In this document: piece by piece, positions 1 to 8,048 of the stretch
Numbering within the stretch: position 1 is the stretch's first letter
How the letters are laid out: the number at the start of each line of letters is the position of its first letter
Source: Acidobacteriaceae bacterium
Lineage (GTDB): Bacteria > Acidobacteriota > Terriglobia > Bryobacterales > Bryobacteraceae
Reading direction: 5' to 3'
DNA: 57,309 bases
Assembly (NCBI GenBank): GCA_019233755.1
Contig: JAFAMD010000045.1
Span: forward strand, 1-57,309
Notes under the pieces: model-generated
What the model was told of the DNA's origin: nothing
The model's database searches: none
Seen by the model: the letters and a program-made list of their open reading frames with translations, nothing else
Program-made: the position numbers and the translations under genes

Positions 1-465
1 GCTGGCTTCTGACTGGGCGCGTTCGTTTGTCCAGCCGTCGTGCTGGATGCGGTAGCAGGCGATGACGGTGCCTGTGCGGTCCTTCCCACGGTGGCAGTGA
101 ACGAAGACGGGCCCCGAATCGGAACGCAGCAGAAACGCAAGTACTCGGTTCACTTGGAGGGTGGTGGGAGCCGACAATTCTTTCATCGGCACGTTTACGT
201 ACTTCATCCCCAGCTTTTCGACCTGTTGGCGCTCGAGTTCCGTGGTGTGGCTCGGTTCCCGAAGGTCGATGACGATCTTTATCCCCATCGCCCCGAGTTC
301 CTCTATTCCGACAGACGACGGCTCCCCGCCCCGGTAGACGAAATCACTCACCTTAGCGAAGTTACGGACGTGTTCTGCCGGAGGCAACTGAGCCTCCGCA
401 TATCGGGCGGCGACCCATCCGAGAAGGACGGCTGTCAAGAGGCTGTGGCCGCGTAGAGGGAACAT
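1..465 (-). CDS. exported dual-specificity/tyrosine phosphatase (C-terminus cut by window edge)
   Basis: Reading the minus strand gives an open frame of 155 residues running off the left edge. The P-loop signature HCHRGKDRTG lies at residues 123-132, with the phosphocysteine nucleophile at C124 and R130 as the phosphate-binding arginine. An upstream FVYRGGEP...VIDLRE stretch (about residues 42-70) matches the DSP/atypical tyrosine phosphatase fold, in which such enzymes dephosphorylate phosphotyrosine, phosphoserine or inositol phosphates. The N-terminus is short and hydrophobic (about residues 8-20) and ends in an Ala-rich stretch before QLPP, so a signal peptide and export are likely. It follows the LolA-like gene by about 20 bases and may be cotranscribed with it. 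The ATG start has only a weak GTAGGG ribosome site. Substrate unknown. Confidence 0.8.
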   Translation of the reverse strand, partial: MFPLRGHSLLTAVLLGWVAARYAEAQLPPAEHVRNFAKVSDFVYRGGEPSSVGIEELGAMGIKIVIDLREPSHTTELERQQVEKLGMKYVNVPMKELSAPTTLQVNRVLAFLLRSDSGPVFVHCHRGKDRTGTVIACYRIQHDGWTNERAQSEAS

Positions 466-485
466 CTTTACCCTACGTTCTTGCC

Positions 486-1313
486 CTATCTTGGCGGATT
501 TTGTGAGTTCGCCGGAGGATTGGCAGGTTGAGGAGCTCCGCCGACCTCTCCATAAGTGATGGTCGACTTGGTTTTGAATTCGTACTTCTTGTAGTGGTCG
601 TAGTGGATGACGACCTTTATCCGTTGCGTCTGGCCGTCTTGGAAACGCAGCGTATCGTCAGCGTATGTATAAACCGGGAACCAGTATTTGCCGTCTATCT
701 GCTCGCGGTACGTTTCGAATTTCGGAAACTGCTGGTCCTCCCCACGGCGCAGATGACCGGTAGCGCGGCCGTACGTTTTGACAATTTGAAGGTCTTGGTC
801 ATCCACCCAGATCTGTCCTTCGAAATAGCGCCGGCGATCCTTTGTAAGAACTTTGGGTTTGACCGAGAAGACATAGCAGGAGATTTCATCCACCTGTTCG
901 CGGCCGACATAATTGACGTCGTACAGCGAGCGTGTCGAGTTGGTCATGACAAACGGCATGACATTGCGATAGTCCTCTTCGTCCTCCTGGGTCATGATGA
1001 TGTTCTGCAGCGAAGTGACTGGCGCGCGCAGAACGCGCGAGGTGCGCCGGTCGCGGTCATCGAAGGTCACCTCTTCCAGAACTTCGAAGCTGCCACCCAC
1101 CGGGTCAGTCTCCTGCATCTTCGTTCGCTGCTGATAGGTGTAGCTCTCGCGAGCAGTGGCGAAGTCCGTCTCCTTCTGGACGAACTTCTGAATAACGTCC
1201 TGAATCTGTTCTGGAGTAGGGTTCGGCTTCGCATCTGCCGCGCTCAGCAGGACAGCGGAACCTAACAGGCTCATGAGCAGACCGCAGACAGCTTGGAACT
1301 TCATCAGACCCAT
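486..1313 (-). CDS. exported LolA-fold (outer-membrane lipoprotein-sorting-like) protein
   Basis: A 275-residue protein with a clear signal peptide (hydrophobic core about residues 9-24, then AADAKPNP). The body is a long series of beta-strand-like segments with repeated Arg/Tyr/Asp-rich motifs, such as EGQIWVDDQDLQIVK and YWFPVYTYADD, which are typical of the LolA/LolB-like or DUF4292-like proteins abundant in Acidobacteriota. The C-terminus is a Pro/Asn-rich tail. True LolA carries lipoproteins across the periplasm; these relatives probably bind lipids or hydrophobic ligands, and no specific role can be read here. A second ATG three codons downstream is an equally possible start. It lies upstream of the phosphatase on the same strand and about 40 bases downstream of the acyl-CoA dehydrogenase. 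Confidence 0.65.
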   Translation of the reverse strand: MGLMKFQAVCGLLMSLLGSAVLLSAADAKPNPTPEQIQDVIQKFVQKETDFATARESYTYQQRTKMQETDPVGGSFEVLEEVTFDDRDRRTSRVLRAPVTSLQNIIMTQEDEEDYRNVMPFVMTNSTRSLYDVNYVGREQVDEISCYVFSVKPKVLTKDRRRYFEGQIWVDDQDLQIVKTYGRATGHLRRGEDQQFPKFETYREQIDGKYWFPVYTYADDTLRFQDGQTQRIKVVIHYDHYKKYEFKTKSTITYGEVGGAPQPANPPANSQNPPR

Positions 1314-1353
1314 TTTTCCATTTTGACGGGCAGGATGGTACGGCCCGTTGCAG

Positions 1354-2532
1354 CTACTTGCCTGGATCGAGCAAAGCCTTCGCGATCGTGACCCGCTGCA
1401 TGTTGCTCGTGCCTTCGTAGATCCGGCCTATTTTGGCATCACGATACAGTTTTTCAACGGGATAATCTTTGGTAAAGCCGACGCCGCCCAGGATTTCGAC
1501 GGCTTGCGAGGCGACCTCTTCCGCGATGATCGAGCAAAAGTACTTGGCCATGGCGGCTTGATTCACAAAGGGCTCACCCGAATCACGCAGGCGCGCAGCG
1601 TTGTACACCATCAGGCGCGCGGCCTCAATCCGGGTCGCCATCTCAGCCAATTCGAACTGCACGCCCTGAAAATCACCGATACGCTTGCCGAACTGTTTCC
1701 TCTCCCTGGCGTGTTTTAATGCGTGTTCGAGGGCACCTTCGGCCAAGCCGAGCATCTGCGCGCCGATACCAATTCTGCCTTCGTTCAGTGTTTCTATGGC
1801 GATCTTGTAGCCCTTACCCACCTCCCCGATCACCTGCGTTGCCGGAGCCGGCACGTCCTCCAAAATGAGTTCGCAGGTAGAGGAGGCGCGGATACCGAGC
1901 TTGTTCTCCTTTCTGCCGATTTCGAACCCGGGTGCTCCGCGCTCGATGAGAAAACAGGTAATGCCGCGATACCCTGCCGCCGGGTCCACGGTGGCGAAAA
2001 GAAGAAAAAGGTCAGCCTCGGCCGCACTCGTGATCCACTGTTTGCGGCCCGAGACGCGGTATCCGTCCGCTTCTTTGATCGCGCGGGTTGTGAGGGAAAA
2101 GGCATCGGAACCGGACGCCGGTTCGGACAGAGCGTAAGCCCCGACGCTTCGCTTAGCCAATTGCGGGAGATACTTCTGCTTCTGATCGGGCGTGGCCCAA
2201 CGCTCCATAGCGTTACTGACGAGAGTGTTCTGAACGTCGACGATGACGGAAGCCGAGGGATCGACCTTTGCCAGTTCCTCTATGGCCAGCACAGCCTGGA
2301 AAAAGGAGCCGCCCTGGCCACCGTATTGTTCCTTGATATCGATGCCCATTAGACCCATCGCGAACATCTCGTCAAGCAGTTCCTTGCGGAACTTGCCCTC
2401 GTCGTCCATGGCGCGCACATGCGGGGCGAGCCGCTCCCTGGCAAAGCGGCGAACAGAGGCCTGAAACAGTTGCTCTTCTTCCGGCAGCACCGTGAGCGGA
2501 GCAATCACGCCAGATTCAGCTACTTGGGACAT
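1354..2532 (-). CDS. acyl-CoA dehydrogenase (short-chain/butyryl type)
   Basis: A 392-residue, full-length member of the FAD-dependent acyl-CoA dehydrogenase family, which oxidises acyl-CoA to trans-2-enoyl-CoA in fatty-acid or branched-chain amino-acid breakdown. Visible hallmarks are YALSEPASGSDAF (flavin/substrate binding, near residue 130), the C-terminal GGVGFTKDYPVEKLYRDAK signature and IYEGTSNMQ (about residues 370-378), whose Glu is the usual catalytic base of the short-chain enzymes. The N-terminal helical domain, central beta domain and C-terminal helical domain are all present. Electrons normally go to ETF; no etf genes are in the window. The chain length of the substrate cannot be fixed from sequence. 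It sits between two unrelated exported proteins on the same strand, so its operon partners are unclear. Confidence 0.95.
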   Translation of the reverse strand: MSQVAESGVIAPLTVLPEEEQLFQASVRRFARERLAPHVRAMDDEGKFRKELLDEMFAMGLMGIDIKEQYGGQGGSFFQAVLAIEELAKVDPSASVIVDVQNTLVSNAMERWATPDQKQKYLPQLAKRSVGAYALSEPASGSDAFSLTTRAIKEADGYRVSGRKQWITSAAEADLFLLFATVDPAAGYRGITCFLIERGAPGFEIGRKENKLGIRASSTCELILEDVPAPATQVIGEVGKGYKIAIETLNEGRIGIGAQMLGLAEGALEHALKHARERKQFGKRIGDFQGVQFELAEMATRIEAARLMVYNAARLRDSGEPFVNQAAMAKYFCSIIAEEVASQAVEILGGVGFTKDYPVEKLYRDAKIGRIYEGTSNMQRVTIAKALLDPGK

Positions 2533-2589
2533 GACGGCACCATGATAGCTCCGGAGCCGGTCCGGGCCAATGCCCCCAGGCGCAGCGGG

Positions 2590-3366
2590 TCAGGGGAGCA
2601 GTTCAGCGGTCACGTTCTGGCCGCCCTGCTGCGGCGAGCTGGCAGTGTATTTGACGGCCTTACGCTGGGCCTTTGCGATCCAAATCGTGGTTTTGCCGGA
2701 CTCGCTGTCCGCCGAACCCACTTCGAGCTTCCAGCACTCGAACGTCCCGGCGGGGACCGTCACCGTCTCGCTGCCCACGATGCTGAGTTCCATCAATTTT
2801 GGCTTACGGTACTGCAGATCGAAGTTGCGAAACGTCGTTTTGTAGCCATCCGCGAGGGGCAGCGCGGCAAACGATTCCAGCGCGCCCGCTGAATCGCCGA
2901 ACAAGGGCCCACCCAGATCGACGTCGACCGGCCTGCTTTCTCCGCTCTTTGCCATGGTCATCTTGCCCGTCGCTTTGTCTCCGGCAAAGACCAGGTCAAT
3001 GGACAGCGGCCCCTGCCTGATGTGCCGTTCCCGCAAAACAAGCGTGCCCTTGTCCATCAGCACGGTGTCATTCGCCTCGCCCAGGGGCGTTTCGCTGGTG
3101 TTGCTTGCAGCCCACATGCCGGCCTGGTCCTTGACTTGATCAGTGATGTCCATGGTTAGGGTCTGACCGCCGGCTTGAATCGTCGCCTTGTACTTGTTGA
3201 CGACGGGCGCCAGGTCCTGTGCCGGAGTCGGAATTCCTGCGACAGCAGCAGCTTTAGCCTGCTGTTCGAAAGCTGCAAGACCGAAAGGCAGTTGAGCTGG
3301 GAGCGCGCGGTAAGTACCGGCACACAAACAGACACCAAGGGCAGCCGCCCGTAAGGTATAAGACAT
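2590..3366 (-). CDS. exported DUF3108-like protein
   Basis: A 258-residue protein with a probable signal peptide (hydrophobic stretch about residues 6-22 ending near ALPAQ). The C-terminal part has the DUF3108-like pattern of an ETVTVPAGTFECWKLEV segment followed by TTIWIAKAQRKAVKYT. In such proteins this block closes a lipocalin- or LolA-like barrel, seen in many secreted acidobacterial proteins that carry a substrate or polymer. No catalytic residues are apparent. It is divergent from the M16 peptidase gene; the roughly 90 bases between them must hold both promoters. The downstream acyl-CoA dehydrogenase starts 57 bases after its stop, so cotranscription is possible. Function not known; the family call is from motif memory only. 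Confidence 0.6.
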   Translation of the reverse strand: MSYTLRAAALGVCLCAGTYRALPAQLPFGLAAFEQQAKAAAVAGIPTPAQDLAPVVNKYKATIQAGGQTLTMDITDQVKDQAGMWAASNTSETPLGEANDTVLMDKGTLVLRERHIRQGPLSIDLVFAGDKATGKMTMAKSGESRPVDVDLGGPLFGDSAGALESFAALPLADGYKTTFRNFDLQYRKPKLMELSIVGSETVTVPAGTFECWKLEVGSADSESGKTTIWIAKAQRKAVKYTASSPQQGGQNVTAELLP

Positions 3367-3457
3367 AGCTGTTTACGGAGTTCTCTCATGATAACCCGAG
3401 TTTCGAGCCAGTTTGGAGGGTGCAGCCGGACGATTGCCGTAAGCTGAGAGTGTCTTT

Positions 3458-6124
3458 ATGCTATTCCGCCTTGGGTTGTCCGCAATCTTTTTTGCCGCCT
3501 GGCTGAGCGCTCCCGCAGGAGCGCAGAGCCAGACAGATGCGAACGTGACACGCGCTACGCTCGACAACGGCTTGCGCGTGGTTATTGTGCGCGATCCGCT
3601 CGCCCCGGTGGTCACCGTGGAAAACAACTACCTGGTGGGCGGGAACGAAACACCCAAGGGCTTTCCCGGGATGGCGCATGCGCAGGAGCATATGGCGTTT
3701 CGGGGCTGCTCCGGGCTTTCGGCAGACCAGATCGCCGCGATTTACGCGCAGTTGGGTGGATACATGGATGCAGATACCCAGCAGAACATCACCCAGTACT
3801 ACGTGACGGTGCCTGCGCAGGATCTTGATGTCGCTCTGCGTGTGGATGCCGCCTGCATGGCAAATGTCGATGATTCGCAGCAGCAGTGGCTGCAGGAGCG
3901 CGGCGCCATCGAGCAGGAGGTGGCGCGCGATCTTTCGAGCCCACAGTACAAGCTGCTGATGCGGCTGAATAAAGAGCTCTTCGCCGGTACACCGTATGAA
4001 GACGACCCGCTGGGAACCAAAGACTCCTTCGACCAGACGACCGGGGAAATGCTGAAAGAGTTCTACGGCAAGTGGTATGCGCCCAACAACTCCATTCTGG
4101 TGGTGGCCGGCGATGTAGATCCGCCTGCCGTGCTGGCGAAAATCAAGCAATACTACGGCTCTATTCCACGCCGCGACGTCCCGGGCCGGCCGGAAGTAAA
4201 CCTGAAACCGGTTGCATCCGATTCGTTCGTCATCGACAGCAATCTGCCCTACCTGCTAACGGCTATCGCTTACCGGTTCCCGGGCACTGACAGCCCCGAT
4301 TACGCCGCCGCGCGCGTGCTGGCCGACGTTCTTTTGAGCCAGCGCGGCAATCTGTACGCACTCGTGCCTGCTGGAAAGGCGCTATTCGCGGGGTTCCAGC
4401 TCGGCGAGACGTATCCAAAGGCCAGCGTCGCTTTCGCGCTGGCCGCGCTGCCTGCCGGCGCAAGCGCCGACGGCATAGTCGCGGAAATGAAAAAAATAGT
4501 GGCTGACTACGCAACGAATGGCGTGCCGGCCGACCTGGTGGATGCAGCCAAGAAGGGCGAAGTCGCCGGCGCCGAGTTCAGCCGGAACTCGATCCCCGGC
4601 CTGGCGTCGTGGTGGTCCCAGGCGCTCGCCGCGGAAGGTAAACAATCGCCGGAAGAAGACGTAGCGGCAATCAAGGCCGTGACGCTGGACGATGTAAATC
4701 GAGTTGCAAAGAAATACCTGCTCGGGCAGAACTCAATCACTGCCACATTGAAGCCCACGCCTTCAGGTGAGCCCGTTCAGTCAAAGGGATTTGGGGGCGC
4801 GGAGCCAACCACATCGGCGCCCACCAAGCCCGTAGCATTGCCTGATTGGGCCGAAGCCGCTGTGAAATCGCTGCGCGTCCCGAAGGGCGTATTGTATCCG
4901 GCGGACGTGATGCTGCCGAATGGGATCCGGCTGATTGTGCAAACAGAAAAGGCAAGCCCGACGGTCAGCGTATTTGGTTCGATCAAGACACAAACAGAGC
5001 TGCAAACACCGCCCGGGCAAGACGGTGTCTCTGACGTGCTCGATGGCCTGTTCTCATACGGAACGAAGACACTGGATCGCCTGGCGTTCCAGAAAGCAAT
5101 CGACGACATCGCGGCATCCGAAGCGGCCGGCGCAAGTTTCAGCGTACAGGTGCTGAAGCAGTATTACGCGCGCGGGGTGGAACTGCTGGCAGACAACGAA
5201 CTGCATCCGGCGCTGCCCCAGGATGCCTTCAAGGTCGTCCAGGAACAGACCGCTCAACTCGCCGAAGGTGAGTTGCAGAGCCCGCGATACAAAGCGGAAA
5301 AAGCGCTGGATCATGCGCTGCTTCCCGCAAAGGATCCCTTGCTGCGCGAGACTACACCGCAAACTGTTTCGGCCGTCAAATATGACGACGTCCAGAATTT
5401 CTACGCAAAGACCTTCCGTCCCGATCTGACAACGATTGTGGTTATTGGCGACATCACAATGGATGAAGCACGGCCGGTTATAGAGAAGTATTTCGGCGGC
5501 TGGCAGGCGACCAGTCCCAAGCCGAATGTTGTACTGCCGCCCGTTCCAGGCAACAAGCCGAGTGCCGTGAATGTGCCGGATCCAAGCCGGGTCCAGGACG
5601 AAGTCGTGCTGGCACAGCAGCTCGAGATGAACCGGTTCAATCCGGATTACTATCCCTTGCAGCTTGGTGATCATGTTCTCGGGGGAGGCTTCTACGCCAC
5701 GCGTCTTTATCGTGATTTGCGCGAGAACGCGGGCCTGGTTTACAACATCGACGATTCACTGCAGGCGGGTGAGAAGCGGGCTTCGTATTCGATCGTGTAT
5801 GGCTGCGATCCAAAGAATGTGTCCAAGGCTCGCACCCTGGTCGAGCATGAGCTGCTCGATATGCAGAAGACCAATGTCACTCCCGCCGAACTTCAGCAGG
5901 CTAAAGCGTTAGTGCTCAGACAGATTCCGCTAGCTGAATCCAGCGAAAATGCGGTGGCTTCCGGCATCTTGTCGCGTGCGAGAATCGGCTTGCCGCTCGA
6001 TGAACCCATGCACGCAGCTCAGCGGTATTTCAGCATGACAGCCGACGAGGTACGCGCCGCTTTCTCGAAGTGGATCAACCCGGCCGATTTCGTGCAGGTT
6101 GTCCGCGGGCCGGCGCCGCAGTAG
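3458..6124 (+). CDS. M16 family zinc metallopeptidase (tandem two-domain, exported)
   Basis: An 888-residue protein with a signal peptide (hydrophobic residues 5-20, then GAQSQ). The N-terminal M16 half has the inverted zinc motif HxxEH (H74-A-Q-E77-H78), and a downstream Glu-rich helix near residues 148-155 supplies the usual third ligand. The C-terminal half keeps the M16 fold, including the GGGFYATRLYRDLRENAG R/Y element near residue 741, but has no HxxEH at the equivalent site. This is the pitrilysin-type plan of one active and one inactive half in a single chain. Such enzymes degrade short peptides in the periplasm. The gene is divergent from the DUF3108-like gene and is followed 8 bases later by the amidase small subunit, so read-through is likely. 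Confidence 0.93.
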   Translation: MLFRLGLSAIFFAAWLSAPAGAQSQTDANVTRATLDNGLRVVIVRDPLAPVVTVENNYLVGGNETPKGFPGMAHAQEHMAFRGCSGLSADQIAAIYAQLGGYMDADTQQNITQYYVTVPAQDLDVALRVDAACMANVDDSQQQWLQERGAIEQEVARDLSSPQYKLLMRLNKELFAGTPYEDDPLGTKDSFDQTTGEMLKEFYGKWYAPNNSILVVAGDVDPPAVLAKIKQYYGSIPRRDVPGRPEVNLKPVASDSFVIDSNLPYLLTAIAYRFPGTDSPDYAAARVLADVLLSQRGNLYALVPAGKALFAGFQLGETYPKASVAFALAALPAGASADGIVAEMKKIVADYATNGVPADLVDAAKKGEVAGAEFSRNSIPGLASWWSQALAAEGKQSPEEDVAAIKAVTLDDVNRVAKKYLLGQNSITATLKPTPSGEPVQSKGFGGAEPTTSAPTKPVALPDWAEAAVKSLRVPKGVLYPADVMLPNGIRLIVQTEKASPTVSVFGSIKTQTELQTPPGQDGVSDVLDGLFSYGTKTLDRLAFQKAIDDIAASEAAGASFSVQVLKQYYARGVELLADNELHPALPQDAFKVVQEQTAQLAEGELQSPRYKAEKALDHALLPAKDPLLRETTPQTVSAVKYDDVQNFYAKTFRPDLTTIVVIGDITMDEARPVIEKYFGGWQATSPKPNVVLPPVPGNKPSAVNVPDPSRVQDEVVLAQQLEMNRFNPDYYPLQLGDHVLGGGFYATRLYRDLRENAGLVYNIDDSLQAGEKRASYSIVYGCDPKNVSKARTLVEHELLDMQKTNVTPAELQQAKALVLRQIPLAESSENAVASGILSRARIGLPLDEPMHAAQRYFSMTADEVRAAFSKWINPADFVQVVRGPAPQ

Positions 6125-6132
6125 GCAATCTG

Positions 6133-6294
6133 ATGGCTGATACAGAGAAGGCAGACGACGCCAGGCGGCGGAGTCTTGAGATTGTGAATACACTCAAGGA
6201 GCAGTTCTCCACCCTAACGCCGAGCCTGACGGGGGATGTGGAGCCTGCTACCCTCTTTCTCGTTCAGCCGGAACCTCGAGAAACCCGGGAATGA
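6133..6294 (+). CDS. small GatC/AtzG-like subunit of the following amidase
   Basis: A 53-residue ORF that begins 8 bases after the peptidase stop and overlaps the amidase start by four bases (ATGA), so translation of the two is probably coupled. The protein has one amphipathic helix (RRRSLEIVNTLKEQFSTL) and ends in GDVEPATLF, which resembles the acidic D-E-V-x-P tail that GatC and the AtzG (DUF4089) proteins use to wrap around their amidase partner. In AtzE-AtzG and GatCAB the small subunit stabilises the amidase. The match is by pattern and position, not by alignment. Its shortness (AtzG about 68, GatC about 95 residues) means it could be a reduced version. Confidence 0.6.
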   Translation: MADTEKADDARRRSLEIVNTLKEQFSTLTPSLTGDVEPATLFLVQPEPRETRE

Positions 6295-7646
6295 CCGTTC
6301 GGCAACTCGGGGCGCTACTTCGAGGACGGAAGCTTTCCTGCCTGGAGCTTGTCGAGCAGACTCTGGCGGATATCAAAGCGCGAGACACCTTCCGCTGCTT
6401 CATCACGCTTACGGAAGAGGAAGCTCGCGGGAGGGCCAAGGCTCTTGATGCAGAACTCGCGTCAGGCCGGGACCGCGGGCCCTTCCATGGTATTCCCATA
6501 GCGCACAAAGATCTGTTCTACACCCGCGGGGTCCGCACCACAGGCGGCTCGCTGATTTTTCGCGATTTCGTTCCCGGCTACGATGCGACCGTGGTGGAGC
6601 GCCTGGCAGCGGCCGGGGCGATTTCGGTGGGAAAGACCAACCTGCACGAACTCGCGTACGGGATCACTTCAAACAATCCACATTACGGCGCCGTGTTGAA
6701 CCCGCGGGATACGAATCGCATTCCGGGCGGTTCAAGCGGCGGTTCTGCAGCTGCTATTGCGGCAGGTTTCCTGCCTGTGGCGCTTGGGACGGATACCGGC
6801 GGCTCCATTCGCATTCCGGCATCCTATTGCGGTATCACGGGCATCAAGCCAACCTATGGGCGCGTGAGCCGCTTCGGAGTTTTGCCGCTGGCCTTCAGCC
6901 TGGACCATGTCGGTCCGCTTGGCTCTAAGGCCGAAGACTGCGCGCTCGCAATGAACGCAATCGCCGGCCCTGATTCATGCGATGCGAGTTGCGTGGCGCG
7001 CGAGGCGCCCGAGTTCAATCTGCCGCCTCTTTCCAGGCTGAAGGGTCTCCGGGTCGGGCTCCCTTCGAATTTTTTCTTCGATCGCGTGGATGCGGAGGTT
7101 GCGGATGCAGCGCACGGGAGCGCGCGCGAACTGGAACGGTTGGGGGCGCAGATTTCCGAAATCCGAATTCCCGATCTGGAGAAGGCAAACTTGGCTGCGC
7201 GGATCATCCAGCAATCCGAAGTGGCCGCCCTGTATGTGAATCGCACTGATCCATCCGAGTTCGGCAGCAATGTATGGGAGCTGATCGAACAGGGGAAGCT
7301 CATCAGCGGTCATGAGTATGTGAACGCGCAGCGCGTGCGCACCCTGTTCCGACGTGATTTCGATGCGCTCTGGAAGACCATCGACGTTCTGCTCTGCCCG
7401 ACTACGCCGATCACAGCGCCCCTGAGAAATCAGGGGAGTGTCGTGATCAATGGACAAGAAGAAGACACCCGCATGGCGTCCACACGCCTTGTGCGCGCGA
7501 TCAATTTCCTCGGGGAGCCCGCCCTCTCGATGCCCTGCGGCACAAGCCGGTCAGGACTGCCCATCGGACTTCAACTGATCAGCGCTCCCTTTAGCGAGCC
7601 CCGGCTGCTGCAGATCGCCAGTACGCTGGAACAAGCCCTACACTGA
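6291..7646 (+). CDS. amidase signature family amidase (AtzE/GatA-like)
   Basis: A 451-residue amidase signature enzyme. The Ser-cisSer-Lys triad is intact at K73 (IAHKDLF), S148 (PGGSSGGSAAA) and S172 (GTDTGGSIRIPAS). The intervals 75 and 24 equal those of GatA (K79-S154-S178 in Staphylococcus aureus, from memory). These enzymes hydrolyse carboxamides or release ammonia for transamidation. A full gatCAB set is not visible, because no gatB is in the window, and a small GatC/AtzG-like ORF is directly upstream. A stand-alone hydrolase of the AtzE type is therefore the better guess than the tRNA amidotransferase, but GatA encoded apart from gatB cannot be excluded. Its 3' end overlaps the convergent rhodanese gene by 9 bases. 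Confidence 0.9.
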   Translation: MTVRQLGALLRGRKLSCLELVEQTLADIKARDTFRCFITLTEEEARGRAKALDAELASGRDRGPFHGIPIAHKDLFYTRGVRTTGGSLIFRDFVPGYDATVVERLAAAGAISVGKTNLHELAYGITSNNPHYGAVLNPRDTNRIPGGSSGGSAAAIAAGFLPVALGTDTGGSIRIPASYCGITGIKPTYGRVSRFGVLPLAFSLDHVGPLGSKAEDCALAMNAIAGPDSCDASCVAREAPEFNLPPLSRLKGLRVGLPSNFFFDRVDAEVADAAHGSARELERLGAQISEIRIPDLEKANLAARIIQQSEVAALYVNRTDPSEFGSNVWELIEQGKLISGHEYVNAQRVRTLFRRDFDALWKTIDVLLCPTTPITAPLRNQGSVVINGQEEDTRMASTRLVRAINFLGEPALSMPCGTSRSGLPIGLQLISAPFSEPRLLQIASTLEQALH

Positions 7647-8039
7647 GTCGGTTTCGGCCCGTTCGATCGGCAGTCCCGAAGCCTCGATGGCGCGCCAACC
7701 GCCCTCCAGCGAGATTACATTCGTGTACCCCATCTTCTGGACGTTGTCCGTGGCCAGCGCCGATCGATATCCGCCGCCACAATACAGCACCAGCTTGACG
7801 TTCTTATCCGGAAACGTCTTTTCGATATCGCGCTCTATAACGCCCTTGCTGAGGTGAATAGCTCCTGCAGCGTGGGCGGCTTCCCACTCGTGATCTTCGC
7901 GAACGTCGACGAGTTGTCCCGCATCGCCCGCTGCACGCAACCGTTTGTACTCCTCGATGTCGATCACATGGATGCGTGTCTTTGCATCCTGTACGATTGC
8001 GAGGAAACCCTCGCTGTGGTGCTTTACCGGTGCGCTCAT
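7638..8039 (-). CDS. rhodanese-like sulfurtransferase
   Basis: A 133-residue single-domain rhodanese. The active-site loop is C87-GGGYR, a six-residue loop of the sulfurtransferase type, and the conserved QLVDVRE and HAAGAIHLSKG elements are present at residues 42-48 and 56-66. Such proteins carry persulfide sulfur from a donor to cyanide, thioredoxin or a biosynthetic acceptor. No signal peptide is seen, so it is cytosolic. It lies 9 bases downstream of murA on the same strand and overlaps the end of the amidase gene by 9 bases. It may be transcribed as the last gene of murQ-murA-rhodanese; its specific partner is unknown. Confidence 0.9.
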   Translation of the reverse strand: MSAPVKHHSEGFLAIVQDAKTRIHVIDIEEYKRLRAAGDAGQLVDVREDHEWEAAHAAGAIHLSKGVIERDIEKTFPDKNVKLVLYCGGGYRSALATDNVQKMGYTNVISLEGGWRAIEASGLPIERAETDSV

Positions 8040-8048
8040 CTCGAAAAC

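Noticed and set aside
5054..5674. 206-codon open frame antisense to the M16 peptidase
   Set aside because: Shadow of a well supported gene, no recognisable motif.
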